A DNA stretch of 42,545 nt from CALACW01 sp963627915 (GCA_963627915.1 CAVGCY010000016.1:1-42545); one strand, 5' to 3'. Shown: positions 8,569 to 17,083, counted from the first letter of the stretch. A program made the numbers and translations. The notes: generated by a model not told the origin, from the sequence alone.

Positions 8569-9369
8569 GTGGATAATGTTTGCAAGTTTGTATGCTCAAA
8601 CAAAACCGCGGAAAATATAAATATTATAAATTTTGTATATGAAAAAGACGCGGATTTTAAACAATCCTTTTCGTTTTGCGCCTGTTATGCAATTTATCTT
8701 GTTACGAGGGGAGAGGGGATACTTCATACCGCCGTGAACGATTTTGAAATTTCCGAAGGCGATTTGTTTTTTACTTTTTCTTCAAAACCTTACTATATAC
8801 AAAACCTCGGCGGTCTGCAATATATTTATATCAGCTTTGTCGGTCTGCGTGCGCCGGCTCTGCTTGAAAGACTTAAAATCTCTTATACAGCTCCTGTGTA
8901 TAGAGGTTTCGGATTTTTGAGCGAGAGATGGGAGGACGATTTTAAAAATGCAGACGAATGTAATATCGATTTGGTTTGCGAGGGACTGCTTTTGCACAGT
9001 TTGTCTTTTTTGTGCCGTCAAAATGAAGAAAAAATAAGCGACGCCGGTTCTGACGGAATGTTGAGTCTGAAAACGTATGTTGATATGCATTTTGCCGAAA
9101 AGGATTTGAATTTAAAAAACGTAAGTCAAAAATTTAATTACAGCTATAAATATGTTTCAAATGCCTTTGTCGGGCTTACTCGAATTTCTTTTTCCAGGTA
9201 TCTCGGCAATTTGAGATTAAACCATGCAAGAAAACTCCTCGAAAGCGGTATGAAAAATATTCAGGAGGTTGCATATTCCTCGGGATTTTCTGACGCTCAG
9301 TATTTTTCAAAAGCGTTTAAAAAGAAATTCGGAGAAACGCCTACTCAGTACCGCAGAAACTGCGGATAG
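8569..9369 (+). CDS. AraC family transcriptional regulator
   Basis: 266 aa from a GTG at 8569, after GAGGAC; an ATG at 8567 is out of frame. The N-terminal half is a cupin-like sugar-sensing domain (YLVTRGEGILH near 47, FEISEGDLFFTF near 63). The C-terminal 100 residues form the double helix-turn-helix domain: LNLKNVSQKFNYSYKYVSNA, then NIQEVAYSSGFSDAQYFSKA and the end motif KKFGETPTQYRR. Such proteins usually activate adjacent sugar-use genes when ligand binds. Its place between two Gfo/Idh/MocA genes points to both as targets. Confidence 0.93.
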   Translation: MDNVCKFVCSNKTAENINIINFVYEKDADFKQSFSFCACYAIYLVTRGEGILHTAVNDFEISEGDLFFTFSSKPYYIQNLGGLQYIYISFVGLRAPALLERLKISYTAPVYRGFGFLSERWEDDFKNADECNIDLVCEGLLLHSLSFLCRQNEEKISDAGSDGMLSLKTYVDMHFAEKDLNLKNVSQKFNYSYKYVSNAFVGLTRISFSRYLGNLRLNHARKLLESGMKNIQEVAYSSGFSDAQYFSKAFKKKFGETPTQYRRNCG

Positions 9370-9445
9370 TCCGCCTCAAAAAAATGACTGTTTCCCATGC
9401 TGCAAATTTCGACATGTTTTTTATATATTGTTTGAAAGAAAAACC

Positions 9446-9474
9446 TTGAAATATGACTTGTTATAATGTAAAAT
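9446..9474 (+). promoter_or_regulatory. Promoter for the second oxidoreductase
   Basis: TTGAAA (9446-9451), a 17-base spacer and TAAAAT (9469-9474), about 135 bases before the ATG at 9610. The dispersed-repeat fragment begins immediately downstream and would form the 5' leader. Confidence 0.65.
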
Positions 9475-9477
9475 ATC

Positions 9478-9600
9478 TCATGGCAAAAGAGAGCCGAACT
9501 CCATAAGCCCAAAACGCATTTTTTTACGCCTTTGGCGGTCTTGTATTTTGGGTGCGAAGCGGTTTAGATTCCTTTTGCTTGAGCAAAAATCGGAGGTTTG
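9478..9600. repeat. Dispersed-repeat fragment forming a structured leader
   Basis: Its first 28 bases are the inverted counterpart of 29-57. It can fold into CCCAAAA/TTTTGGG (9508-9514 with 9546-9552), an inner CGCC-TTT-GGCG hairpin (9527-9537), and a perfect seven-base-pair hairpin TTTTGCT-TG-AGCAAAA (9573-9588) just before the GGAGG of the next gene. On the minus strand it reads as an open frame, but that looks like repeat sequence rather than a protein. Confidence 0.5.
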
Positions 9601-9609
9601 GTTTAGTAT

Positions 9610-10656
9610 ATGAAGAAGATAGGTGTTGTCGTCGTCGGATACGGCGGTATGGGCGGTTATCATGCCGACAAGATAAGCAAAATGGAGAAGTTCAAACTTC
9701 TCGGCGTTTATGATATTAATAATGAAAGACGTAAAATTGCGGATGAAAAGGGATTTTATTTTTATGATTCATTTGAGGATGTTCTCAATGACGAGCGTGT
9801 AGAGCTTGTGGTTTGCGCCGCTTTTAACGATTGTCATAAGGATATTGCGATAAAGGCAATGAGAGCGGGAAAGAATGTTATTTCCGAAAAGCCTGTTACG
9901 CTTTGCAGTGAGGATCTTGAGGAAATGATTGCCGTTTCTCATGAAACGGGAAAGCTTTTCACCGTTCATCAGAACAGACGCTGGGACAATGATTACAGAA
10001 CGATTAAGAATATTTACGATAAAGGTGAATTAGGCAAGGTTCACGCGATTGATTCCAAGGTTTACGGTTCACGCGGTATTCCCGGAGACTGGCGCAGGGA
10101 GAAGCAGCACGGCGGCGGAATGGTTCTCGACTGGGGCGTTCATCTTCTTGACCAGATTCTCATGCTCAATGAGAATAAAAAGATGATAAGCGTGTACGCG
10201 AGTGTGACGAATGTTACAAACGACGAGGTTGACGACGGATTCAGAGCCGTTATAAAATTCGAGGACGGTCCGGAGTGCCTTGTTGAAGTATTTACCAATA
10301 ATTTTATCGAAGCTCCGAGATGGTACATGGCGGGAGAGAACGGCACCGCGATTATTGAGGACTGGGATTTAAACGGTAAGATAGTTAAAATTAAAGACTG
10401 GGATAAGATTGACGCCGTACCTATTCAGGCGGGCGCGGGAATAACGAAAACAATGGCTCCGAGAACTGACGATACGATTAAGGAATTTCCGCTTGAAAAA
10501 ATCTATGTCGACTGGACGGATTATTATACAAATATTTATGACGTAATCAGAAACGGAGCAGAGCCGTTGATTACTCATGACCAGCAGCGCAGACTTATGC
10601 GTCTTATGGAAGCTATATTCAAGTCTGCCGAGAAAAATGAAGTTATCTATTTTTGA
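9610..10656 (+). CDS. Gfo/Idh/MocA family oxidoreductase
   Basis: 348 aa. The N-terminal Rossmann fold has GYGGMGGYHADK near residue 10. The canonical SEKPVT motif near 97 supplies the catalytic Lys, unlike the paralogue at 7126. HQNRRWDND near 120 and GGGMVLDWGVHLLDQ near 170 are typical of sugar dehydrogenases of this family; the Asp and His in the latter lie at the active site. It would oxidise a sugar, inositol or sugar acid with NAD(P); the substrate cannot be named. The GGAGG lies 13 bases from the ATG, a little long, right after the leader hairpin at 9573-9588. It may be controlled by the upstream AraC protein. Confidence 0.9.
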   Translation: MKKIGVVVVGYGGMGGYHADKISKMEKFKLLGVYDINNERRKIADEKGFYFYDSFEDVLNDERVELVVCAAFNDCHKDIAIKAMRAGKNVISEKPVTLCSEDLEEMIAVSHETGKLFTVHQNRRWDNDYRTIKNIYDKGELGKVHAIDSKVYGSRGIPGDWRREKQHGGGMVLDWGVHLLDQILMLNENKKMISVYASVTNVTNDEVDDGFRAVIKFEDGPECLVEVFTNNFIEAPRWYMAGENGTAIIEDWDLNGKIVKIKDWDKIDAVPIQAGAGITKTMAPRTDDTIKEFPLEKIYVDWTDYYTNIYDVIRNGAEPLITHDQQRRLMRLMEAIFKSAEKNEVIYF

Positions 10657-10678
10657 TTATTGAACAATTAATATTAAT

Positions 10679-10720
10679 AAAAAACGGCGGTTCCCGATTT
10701 TTACGGAATCCGCTGTTTTT
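10679..10720. terminator. Bidirectional terminator between convergent genes
   Basis: Imperfect stem AAAACGGCGG / CCGCTGTTTT (with further pairing inside) flanked by A- and T-runs, between the oxidoreductase stop at 10656 and the folD stop at 10731. Confidence 0.75.
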
Positions 10721-10730
10721 ATAACTTTAA

Positions 10731-11579
10731 TCATTTAATTTTCGATTCAGCCGAGGTAAGAGTGTTTTTGAGAAGCATTGTTATTGTCATGGGACCTACT
10801 CCGCCGGGAACGGGCGTTATCCATGAGGCTTTTTTCGATACATTTTCAAAATCAACGTCGCCGCATAATTTACCCTGTGCGTTTCGGTTCATTCCGACAT
10901 CGATAATTACCGCGCCGTCCGAAACCATATCCTCGGTTAAGAACTTTTCTTTTCCGACCGCGGCTACGATTATGTCGGCTCTTTTTGTGAAGTCTGCGAC
11001 ATTTTTTGTTTTTGAATGACAGACGGTAACCGTTGCGTTGCTTTGAAGCAGAAGCATTGCCATCGGCTTGCCTACAATATTGCTCCTGCCGATAATAACG
11101 CAGTTTTTACCAGAAACGTCAATACCGCAGTATTTGAACATTTCCATGATTCCGGCGGGCGTGCACGGCAGAAATTTCTGATTGCCGATGAAGAGTCGTC
11201 CGCAGTTTACGGGATGAAATGCGTCCACGTCCTTATCCGGCGATATTGCGTTAAGCACGGCGGTTTCGTCTATTGCCTCCGGCAGCGGAAGCTGACAGAG
11301 TATACCGTCTACGTTATCGTCATTATTGAGTTTGTTGATAAGACTTAACAGCTCGTCTGTTGTTGTTTCTTCCTTTAACGCATATTCATAAGAATTAAAA
11401 CCGACCTGTTCGCAGGCTTTTTTCTTATTATTAACATACACTCTTGAAGCCGGATTATTGCCGACTATAATGACGGCAAGACCGGGCGTTATGCCTTTTT
11501 CTTTTAATTCGTCCGTCTTTGTTTTTATTTTTTCGCGGACGCTTGACGCTATTGCTTTTCCGTCAATCAGACTGTACAT
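10731..11579 (-). CDS. folD: Methylenetetrahydrofolate dehydrogenase/cyclohydrolase
   Basis: 282 aa from the ATG (complement of 11577-11579) after AAGGAGACG; upstream in-frame Mets have no binding site. It interconverts 5,10-methylene-, 5,10-methenyl- and 10-formyl-tetrahydrofolate using NADP. Motifs: SRVYVNNKKKACEQVGF near 45-61 with the catalytic Lys, QLPLP near 97, GRSNIVGKPMA near 163 for the dinucleotide, and TPVPGGVGPMTITML near 255. Length is normal. Its first 17 bases overlap the end of lgt in another frame, so translation of the two should be coupled. Last gene of the yebC-lgt-folD group. Confidence 0.97.
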   Translation of the reverse strand: MYSLIDGKAIASSVREKIKTKTDELKEKGITPGLAVIIVGNNPASRVYVNNKKKACEQVGFNSYEYALKEETTTDELLSLINKLNNDDNVDGILCQLPLPEAIDETAVLNAISPDKDVDAFHPVNCGRLFIGNQKFLPCTPAGIMEMFKYCGIDVSGKNCVIIGRSNIVGKPMAMLLLQSNATVTVCHSKTKNVADFTKRADIIVAAVGKEKFLTEDMVSDGAVIIDVGMNRNAQGKLCGDVDFENVSKKASWITPVPGGVGPMTITMLLKNTLTSAESKIK

Positions 11580-12570
11580 CGCCGTCGTCTCCTTTGTTTG
11601 TATTGTCTGAAGATTTTTCTTTATTATTTGCATCGGAATCGTTACTGCCGAACGGTACTGCGGCAATTATTTCGCCGTCCGTTCCGCCCGATTCGACAGG
11701 CTGCGGATTTTTTGCGTTTTTTGCAAGTTTTACAACGAGAAGAACGGAGCAAACGGCAACGATAATTAACGACAGCAGCTGTGAAACTCGAAGATTTCCG
11801 ACTATGTAAAGGCTGTCGGTTCGCAGACCTTCGATAACCGTTCTGCCTATACCGTACCAGATTCCGTAACATAAAAACAGCTGACCGGAGAATTTTCGTG
11901 CTTTTTTGAGCATTATGTAAAGAATTATAAATCCGGCAATGCACCATAACGATTCATATAAAAACGTCGGATGTACGGGTTTGTACGGATCGACTCCGGG
12001 GAGTGAGCTTTGATTTCTTATAATGTACGAACAGATTTTTTCGCTGTACATTCCCCATGGAAGGTCGGTATTTGTTCCGAACGCCTCCTGATTTGCGAAG
12101 TTTCCCCATCTGCCGATTCCCTGACCTATCAGAAGGCTCATTCCGGCAAGGTCAAGAAGATTGTAAAAGTTGAGTTTTATAATTTTGCATGTAATAAACG
12201 CCGCAAGCAATCCTCCGATTATACCGCCGTATATCGCAAGACCGCCTTCCCATATTTTAAATATATCGGCAGGATTGTCCTTGTAACTGTCCCATGAAAA
12301 AATTACATAATAAGCTCTTGCTCCGATTATTCCTCCGAGCATGCCGTAAATGAGTACGTCGACCATTTTTTCAAGGCTCATCTTCCATGTGTATGCGATT
12401 CTTCCGCCGAACAGAACGGCGAGCAGAAGCCCGAACGCGATGATTACGCCGTACCATTTGATACTGAACATATGTCCGAATACAGTAAATTCACAAAAAA
12501 CGGACGAAATATTGAACGCCTTGTCAAGCGCGGTAAACGTAACCTCTGTTGTGTTTTGAAAAAATTTCAT
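11563..12570 (-). CDS. lgt: Prolipoprotein diacylglyceryl transferase
   Basis: 335 aa integral membrane enzyme that transfers diacylglycerol from phosphatidylglycerol to the lipobox Cys of prelipoproteins. Seven or so hydrophobic segments are visible. Family motifs: KWYGVIIAFGLLLA near 39, GGIIGARAYYVIF near 80, EGGLAIYGGIIGGLL near 108, the signature region GQGIGRWGNFANQEAFG near 150, and HPTFLYES near 202. A charged, disordered tail of about 50 residues follows the last helix and is longer than usual. AAGGAG precedes the ATG. It lies 160 bases after yebC and overlaps folD. Its likely clients in this window are the lipoproteins at 14669 and 34654. Confidence 0.96.
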   Translation of the reverse strand: MKFFQNTTEVTFTALDKAFNISSVFCEFTVFGHMFSIKWYGVIIAFGLLLAVLFGGRIAYTWKMSLEKMVDVLIYGMLGGIIGARAYYVIFSWDSYKDNPADIFKIWEGGLAIYGGIIGGLLAAFITCKIIKLNFYNLLDLAGMSLLIGQGIGRWGNFANQEAFGTNTDLPWGMYSEKICSYIIRNQSSLPGVDPYKPVHPTFLYESLWCIAGFIILYIMLKKARKFSGQLFLCYGIWYGIGRTVIEGLRTDSLYIVGNLRVSQLLSLIIVAVCSVLLVVKLAKNAKNPQPVESGGTDGEIIAAVPFGSNDSDANNKEKSSDNTNKGDDGDVQSD

Positions 12571-12730
12571 GCTGATTCTCCTTTGAAGAAAAACCGTTGA
12601 TTGATCCTTATAAGAAGCGATTTCTCTGTCTTCGCCGCTTCGAGGATATCCGAAGCCTTACGATTTTACGGCGCATGACAGGGGATAACTGCGTTCTGAA
12701 GCCGGGTGATGGGGCAGTTTTCTTATTTGT
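12571..12730 (-). promoter_or_regulatory. Structured spacer or leader RNA upstream of lgt
   Basis: Read on the minus strand, the yebC-lgt spacer can form AACTGC/GCAGTT (12714-12719 with 12687-12692). It can then form either GCTTCG/CGAAGC (12651-12656 with 12637-12642) or GAAGCG/CGCTTC (12636-12641 with 12614-12619). The last two share bases 12637-12641, so they exclude each other. No known riboswitch was recognised. Regulatory leader is an inference. Confidence 0.35.
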
Positions 12731-13474
12731 TTATCCTTCGTAGTCGTCCTCGTTCTCCCAGTTATGCCAGATAGCCTGAATGTCGTCGTTGTCTTCAAAC
12801 ATTTCAATCATCTTACCCATATTTTTAATCGAATCCGGGTCGTCAAGATGTGTATATGTATTGGGAATATACGCGGCTTCCGCTGAAACGGAGGTATAAC
12901 CCGCCGCAGAAAGTGCGTCGTTTACCGTACCGACGTCGTGTACGCCCGTTCTTATTTCAAAAACATCCTCGTCGTCGGAGATGAAGTCCTCCGCGCCTGC
13001 TTCGAGAGCCGCCTCCATAAGAGCGTCCTCGTCAATATCCTCTTTTTCAATGAGAATCTGACCCTTATGCTCGAACATGAACATGACGCATCCGCTTGTA
13101 CCCATATTTCCGCCGTATTTATCAAAATAATGGCGAACATCTCCTGCGGTACGATTTCGGTTATCTGTGAGCGCTTCAACAACGACCGCAATACCGTTGG
13201 GACCGTAGCCTTCGTATACGATTTCTTCAAAATTATCCGCGTTCGCGTCGCCTGCGGCTTTTTTGATTATTCTGTCAATGTTATCGTTGGGAACGTTGGC
13301 CGCCTTTGCTTTTGCAATTACATCCTTGAGTTTTGAATTGCCTGCGGGGTCGGGACCGCCCTGTTTAACGGCAACGGCAATCTCTCTGCCTATTTTTGTA
13401 AACACCTTGGCTCTGGCGTTATCGGTTTTTTCCTTCTTCCTTTTAATGGTGCTCCATTTGGAATGTCCAGACAT
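12731..13474 (-). CDS. yebC: YebC/PmpR-family protein (translation factor/regulator)
   Basis: 247 aa from the ATG (complement of 13472-13474) eight bases after AAGGA; an ATG nine bases upstream sits too close to it. The N-terminus SGHSKWSTIKRKKEKTD is diagnostic, followed by KAKAANVPNDNIDRII near 60, YEGYGPNGIAVVVE near 90 and GGNMGTSGCVMFMF near 121. The family has been described both as DNA-binding regulators and as ribosome-associated factors easing polyproline stalling. The C-terminal tail is unusually acidic. First gene of a minus-strand group with lgt and folD. Confidence 0.95.
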   Translation of the reverse strand: MSGHSKWSTIKRKKEKTDNARAKVFTKIGREIAVAVKQGGPDPAGNSKLKDVIAKAKAANVPNDNIDRIIKKAAGDANADNFEEIVYEGYGPNGIAVVVEALTDNRNRTAGDVRHYFDKYGGNMGTSGCVMFMFEHKGQILIEKEDIDEDALMEAALEAGAEDFISDDEDVFEIRTGVHDVGTVNDALSAAGYTSVSAEAAYIPNTYTHLDDPDSIKNMGKMIEMFEDNDDIQAIWHNWENEDDYEG

Positions 13475-13510
13475 TAATATCATCCTTTATTATAATAAAA
13501 TTACCTGTAT

Positions 13511-13539
13511 ATTTTATCACTTTTTAATTTTAACGTCAA
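13511..13539 (-). promoter_or_regulatory. Promoter for yebC
   Basis: On the minus strand TTGACG (complement of 13534-13539), a 17-base spacer and TAAAAT (complement of 13511-13516), about 37 bases before the start codon. Confidence 0.75.
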
Positions 13540-13571
13540 CAGATTAATTATGTCACATTCGGCAATTCGCC

Positions 13572-13600
13572 TTGATTTTTTTATTTATACAATGTATAAT
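13572..13600 (+). promoter_or_regulatory. Promoter for the alpha/beta hydrolase at 13632
   Basis: TTGATT (13572-13577), a 17-base spacer and perfect TATAAT (13595-13600), 31 bases before the ATG. Confidence 0.75.
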
Positions 13601-13631
13601 ATACACAGTATTTTAATCGGGAGGCATTCTA

Positions 13632-14603
13632 ATGGCTCATAAAAACAAAAAAGCAAAATTGATTTCTTCTGCATTAAAAACGACCGCCGCGGCGGCCGGA
13701 GTTTATCTGCTTGTCGGCGAGATTATATATGAGGGAGTTTTGAATAAGCGGTTTATAAATGCGAGAAAAAACAAATTCCGCGTTATCGAACCCGAATTTT
13801 CAAAATATTATCAAAATCCCGATGAGATGGGCGGAGACGACGCGTGGTTCGTAGCTGAGAATCCGGATGTAACGTCTGTTGTGAAGACCGACGGAGAAAC
13901 AATATATTCAAATATAATTTCCGCCGATAAGCCCTGCGATGTATGGGCGATAGTTGTTCACGGCTATACGAGCTGTCCCAGAGGCATGGCGGCTCAGGCA
14001 AAGGGATTTCATGATATGGGATATAATGTTCTTCTGCCCGTTCTGCGCGGACATTCCATCGATGAGAACGAATATTGTTCGATGGGCTATTATGACAAGG
14101 ATTATATCACCGCATGGATTGATTATATCCTCTCATTGAATGAAAATGCGCAGATAATCCTGCTCGGAGTATCTATGGGAAGCGCAACGGTTATGATGAC
14201 AACCGGGGAGAATCTCCCGGATAATGTCAACTGTGCGATTGCGGACTGCGGATATACGAGCTGCTGGGACGAATATAAGCAGCAGATAGGCGAAATGTTT
14301 CATCTGCCCGTTTTTCCGTTCCTTTACGCTATGAATACTGTGTCAAAATTAAGAGGCAATTTTGATTTAAAGAAATGTTCTCCCCTCAAAGCCGTGGCAA
14401 GAAGCAAAACTCCTACTCTGTTCATTCACGGAGAGAAGGATACTTTTGTTCCGTACAAAATGCTCGGCGAGCTTTACAACGCCTGCTCGGCGGAAAAGGA
14501 AAAGCTGTCTGTTCCCGATGCAATGCACGCCGAGAGTGTAGAGCTTCAGCCTGAAATGTATTGGAATAAAGTTAAATCGTTTATATCGAAATACGTTAAG
14601 TAA
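13632..14603 (+). CDS. Membrane-tethered alpha/beta hydrolase (S33/YfhR-like)
   Basis: 323 aa. Residues about 10-32 are hydrophobic behind a Lys-rich start, giving an N-terminal membrane anchor; the catalytic domain is probably outside. Motifs: VVHGYTSCPRGM (oxyanion region, near 108), PVLRGHS near 136, nucleophile elbow GVSMGS with Ser181, HGEKDTFVP with Asp269, and MHAES with His298, completing the Ser-Asp-His triad. The relatives are serine hydrolases, esterases or aminopeptidases of unknown natural substrate. GGGAGG precedes the ATG. It has its own promoter and terminator and so is monocistronic. Confidence 0.88.
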   Translation: MAHKNKKAKLISSALKTTAAAAGVYLLVGEIIYEGVLNKRFINARKNKFRVIEPEFSKYYQNPDEMGGDDAWFVAENPDVTSVVKTDGETIYSNIISADKPCDVWAIVVHGYTSCPRGMAAQAKGFHDMGYNVLLPVLRGHSIDENEYCSMGYYDKDYITAWIDYILSLNENAQIILLGVSMGSATVMMTTGENLPDNVNCAIADCGYTSCWDEYKQQIGEMFHLPVFPFLYAMNTVSKLRGNFDLKKCSPLKAVARSKTPTLFIHGEKDTFVPYKMLGELYNACSAEKEKLSVPDAMHAESVELQPEMYWNKVKSFISKYVK

Positions 14604-14620
14604 GTCGGTATTATATTATA

Positions 14621-14657
14621 AACGCCCCGTTCCGAAAAAAGGAATGAGGCGTTATTT
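14621..14657. terminator. Bidirectional terminator
   Basis: Stem AACGCCCCGTTCC / GGAATGAGGCGTT around a GAAAAAA loop, with T/A-rich flanks, between the convergent hydrolase and lipoprotein genes. Confidence 0.8.
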
Positions 14658-14668
14658 AATTTGCGCAA

Positions 14669-15502
14669 TTATTGTTGGGTGAACAGATTTATCAGAGAAG
14701 AAACCGTTGTAAACGAATCGATGCTTACGGGATCGGGAATTATATCGAGGAATGAATCGACATAGAACACAAGCTGTCTTGTGCTGTCTGTGTCATAAAA
14801 TTCAAGCGCGATAATATTTTTACCGGAAGAATAAACGTACATATTTCCGTATTCCGAGGCGTATTTTGACTGTACGCATGACTGTGATTCAAATGTCGAT
14901 TCCTTTTCGGAATAGTTATCCATATTGAGATAGGATGTGATGTCCGCGGTGTTGTTGACCGATGACATTATGTCGTCAAGGTTATAATCGCTCATATTCT
15001 GCGTAACTATGCCGAGAGAATTGAGCTGTGCCGTCATATCGTCGACTGCCTGCTGATTTACGAGAAGAATTTTATTGAGCTTTGTATTTGCAAGATACGG
15101 TTCGCCGTTGTACATTATTACAGCCATGTTATATCCGTTAACGCTTGTGTTCATTCTGAAATTTTCGCCGTCGACAATCATCTGAACGTTTGATTCGTTT
15201 CCGTCTGACGAACGCATTTTACCGGATATATAGAATTTTTTTGACATAAGTATATCTATAACGTCCTGCGCAAGGTATCCGGTTTTCTCAGTAGTGGTTT
15301 CAGGAGCTTTTGTCGTCGGCGCTGCAGTTGTCGCCTGAACGGTTGTCGTCGTGACTGATGCCGTGACTGATGCCGAGGCTGCCGCTGTAACGGATTCGTA
15401 TGTACTTTGTTCGTCCGTCGTTTTTGATTTTGAACAACCCGTAAAGCAGAGCGCGGAGAACAAAACCGCCGCGGCGACCGAAGCCGATATAAATTTTTTC
15501 AT
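14669..15502 (-). CDS. Secreted lipoprotein of unknown function
   Basis: 277 aa. A signal peptide ends in the lipobox FTGC (Cys23), so the product is lipidated by Lgt and held on the outer face of the membrane. A Ser/Thr/Ala-rich linker follows (residues about 28-72, with an imperfect repeat encoded by two tandem GTGACTGATGCC units in the complement). The rest is a predicted beta-rich domain (GKMRSSDGNESN, VDGENFRMNT, YNGEPYLANTKLNK) resembling lipid- or ligand-binding lipoprotein folds such as LppX/LolA. That likeness is weak and no family was assigned. AGGAGG precedes the ATG. It lies 67 bases after the beta-propeller gene, probably in one operon. Confidence 0.7.
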   Translation of the reverse strand: MKKFISASVAAAVLFSALCFTGCSKSKTTDEQSTYESVTAAASASVTASVTTTTVQATTAAPTTKAPETTTEKTGYLAQDVIDILMSKKFYISGKMRSSDGNESNVQMIVDGENFRMNTSVNGYNMAVIMYNGEPYLANTKLNKILLVNQQAVDDMTAQLNSLGIVTQNMSDYNLDDIMSSVNNTADITSYLNMDNYSEKESTFESQSCVQSKYASEYGNMYVYSSGKNIIALEFYDTDSTRQLVFYVDSFLDIIPDPVSIDSFTTVSSLINLFTQQ

Positions 15503-15569
15503 TTCATTTCCTCCTGTCGGATATTAAACAGTTATTATTATATATCCGCTTTATTAACACAGTGTAAAA

Positions 15570-17021
15570 TTATTTGATTATCCTGCATTCCGTTTCGTTA
15601 TTGTCGCCGGTTTCGAAATACACCGCACATCCGGATTTTTGATCAAAAAGTATTGACAATACAGAATCGGAGATTTGTTTTGTTTTGCCTGCGGGCGAAA
15701 TTTCAAAAAGCAGGCTCGGTTCGTTTTGAGAAATATATAAAATTTTATTGCCGTTTGTAATGGCTTTAAACTTTACATTTTCCGCTGAAAAAAATGATTT
15801 TTCTCCGTTTGCAAATTCAGTTATGCCTGAGGAATTTGTAAAGGAATAAAACTTTCCGTCATTTGAAATTTCAAAGTCCGATACATTATTTTTAATGCAT
15901 ACCGGCTCTTTTCCGTTTTTTACAATGTAAAGAGAATTTGATGTATCTGTAAAGTAAACATACTTTAAATCATAAGAAACACTTACGTTTGATACGTCGC
16001 TTGAAACGTAAGTTGGCGCACAGCTTGAATCGATGTATGACAGCGTTTTCTGCGAGGCGATACAGTAGTACATGTCGGTAAAGCTGTCGGTCGGATATAT
16101 TTTTACGCCGTATTTTTCGTTTGTAACAATCGGACTGCGTCCGTCCGGCAAAACGGGAATTGCGTCCGTAAATGTATAAATAAGCTTTCTTACCGAACCA
16201 GAAAAGCAGATATATGTTCCGCTGTCGGATGAGAAAATCATCTGAGTTAAATCCGAATTGAAGTAAATATCAGAGCCGGTAATGTCGGATATTTTATTTT
16301 TCTCTCTGCCGTCTGCCGATACGGAATAAAGCGTTTTAAAATCCGAGCCGCAAGCATAGACGGTTTCTGCGTTATTTGCAACTCCGACAGGTGTAAGCCC
16401 GGTACCTATTTCGGTTACCTCTCCCTTTCTGTAACAGTAAAGATTCAGTGACAGTCCGGCCTCGTCATAGGCGGAAAATACAACGGTTTTTCCGTCGGGG
16501 GAGACGCAGTATTCGTCTGCGGAAGAATATACGGTGCGCTCGGACTGCTTCGTTACGGAAATTAATTTAAGCGTGCCTTCTCTGTCTTTAAAACAAACCG
16601 AGTCACCGTCGGAGGCGAGTTTAAATGAGGATGAAATGTTGTTTGTCAGTCTGATAACTTTATTATTTCTTACCGCAAAAAGAGTATAATACGAATAGGA
16701 ATCGTTCCGGGTATATGTGAGAAAAACTGCTGTTTTTGCGTCGGAGGAATAAACGGGTTCTCCCGAAAGCTCACCGGGAGTATTTTCGGAAATTACTTTG
16801 CCGTTCCTTGCGGCGTACGTGCATTTATTCTGTGAATCCGAAAAGACGGTTATTTTTCCGTCCTGCGTTTGTGCGATTAAACCCTTCATCGCAATCAGCA
16901 GTACGACGCACAGTACGGCGATGATGATTTTTACCGCAGGCTTCTTTACTATTTCGGATATATGTTTTCTTACCGCGTTTGACTTTTTTGATTTGAACCC
17001 GCTGTTTATTGTTTTTTCCAT
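15570..17021 (-). CDS. Membrane-anchored TolB/WD40-like beta-propeller protein
   Basis: 483 aa from ATG (complement of 17019-17021); a GTG nine bases upstream is too close to the AGAGAG site. A basic N-terminus is followed by one membrane helix at about 33-53 (IIIAVLCVVLLIAMKG), so the propeller faces outwards. Repeating blade-like units carry S-x-DG-K patterns (CVSPDGKTVVFSAYDEAG; EISNDGKFYSFTNSSG; YVYFTDTSNSLYIVKNG), typical of TolB-type WD40-like repeats. Such domains bind protein partners or ligands; no activity is expected. With the lipoprotein downstream it forms a two-gene envelope operon of unknown role. Annotation beyond fold is not possible. Confidence 0.7.
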   Translation of the reverse strand: MEKTINSGFKSKKSNAVRKHISEIVKKPAVKIIIAVLCVVLLIAMKGLIAQTQDGKITVFSDSQNKCTYAARNGKVISENTPGELSGEPVYSSDAKTAVFLTYTRNDSYSYYTLFAVRNNKVIRLTNNISSSFKLASDGDSVCFKDREGTLKLISVTKQSERTVYSSADEYCVSPDGKTVVFSAYDEAGLSLNLYCYRKGEVTEIGTGLTPVGVANNAETVYACGSDFKTLYSVSADGREKNKISDITGSDIYFNSDLTQMIFSSDSGTYICFSGSVRKLIYTFTDAIPVLPDGRSPIVTNEKYGVKIYPTDSFTDMYYCIASQKTLSYIDSSCAPTYVSSDVSNVSVSYDLKYVYFTDTSNSLYIVKNGKEPVCIKNNVSDFEISNDGKFYSFTNSSGITEFANGEKSFFSAENVKFKAITNGNKILYISQNEPSLLFEISPAGKTKQISDSVLSILFDQKSGCAVYFETGDNNETECRIIK

Positions 17022-17053
17022 GCTTTTCACTCTCTTAACTTTCTTACCGTAGT

Positions 17054-17083
17054 ATTATACAGTTATTTGTATGCCGATGTCAA
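17054..17083 (-). promoter_or_regulatory. Promoter for the propeller/lipoprotein operon
   Basis: On the minus strand a perfect TTGACA (complement of 17078-17083), an 18-base spacer and perfect TATAAT (complement of 17054-17059). Confidence 0.8.

Noticed and set aside
9478..9663. 61-aa minus-strand open frame
   Set aside because: Covers the dispersed repeat and the start of the oxidoreductase; looks like translated repeat.
12938..13336. 132-aa plus-strand open frame
   Set aside because: Antisense shadow of yebC.
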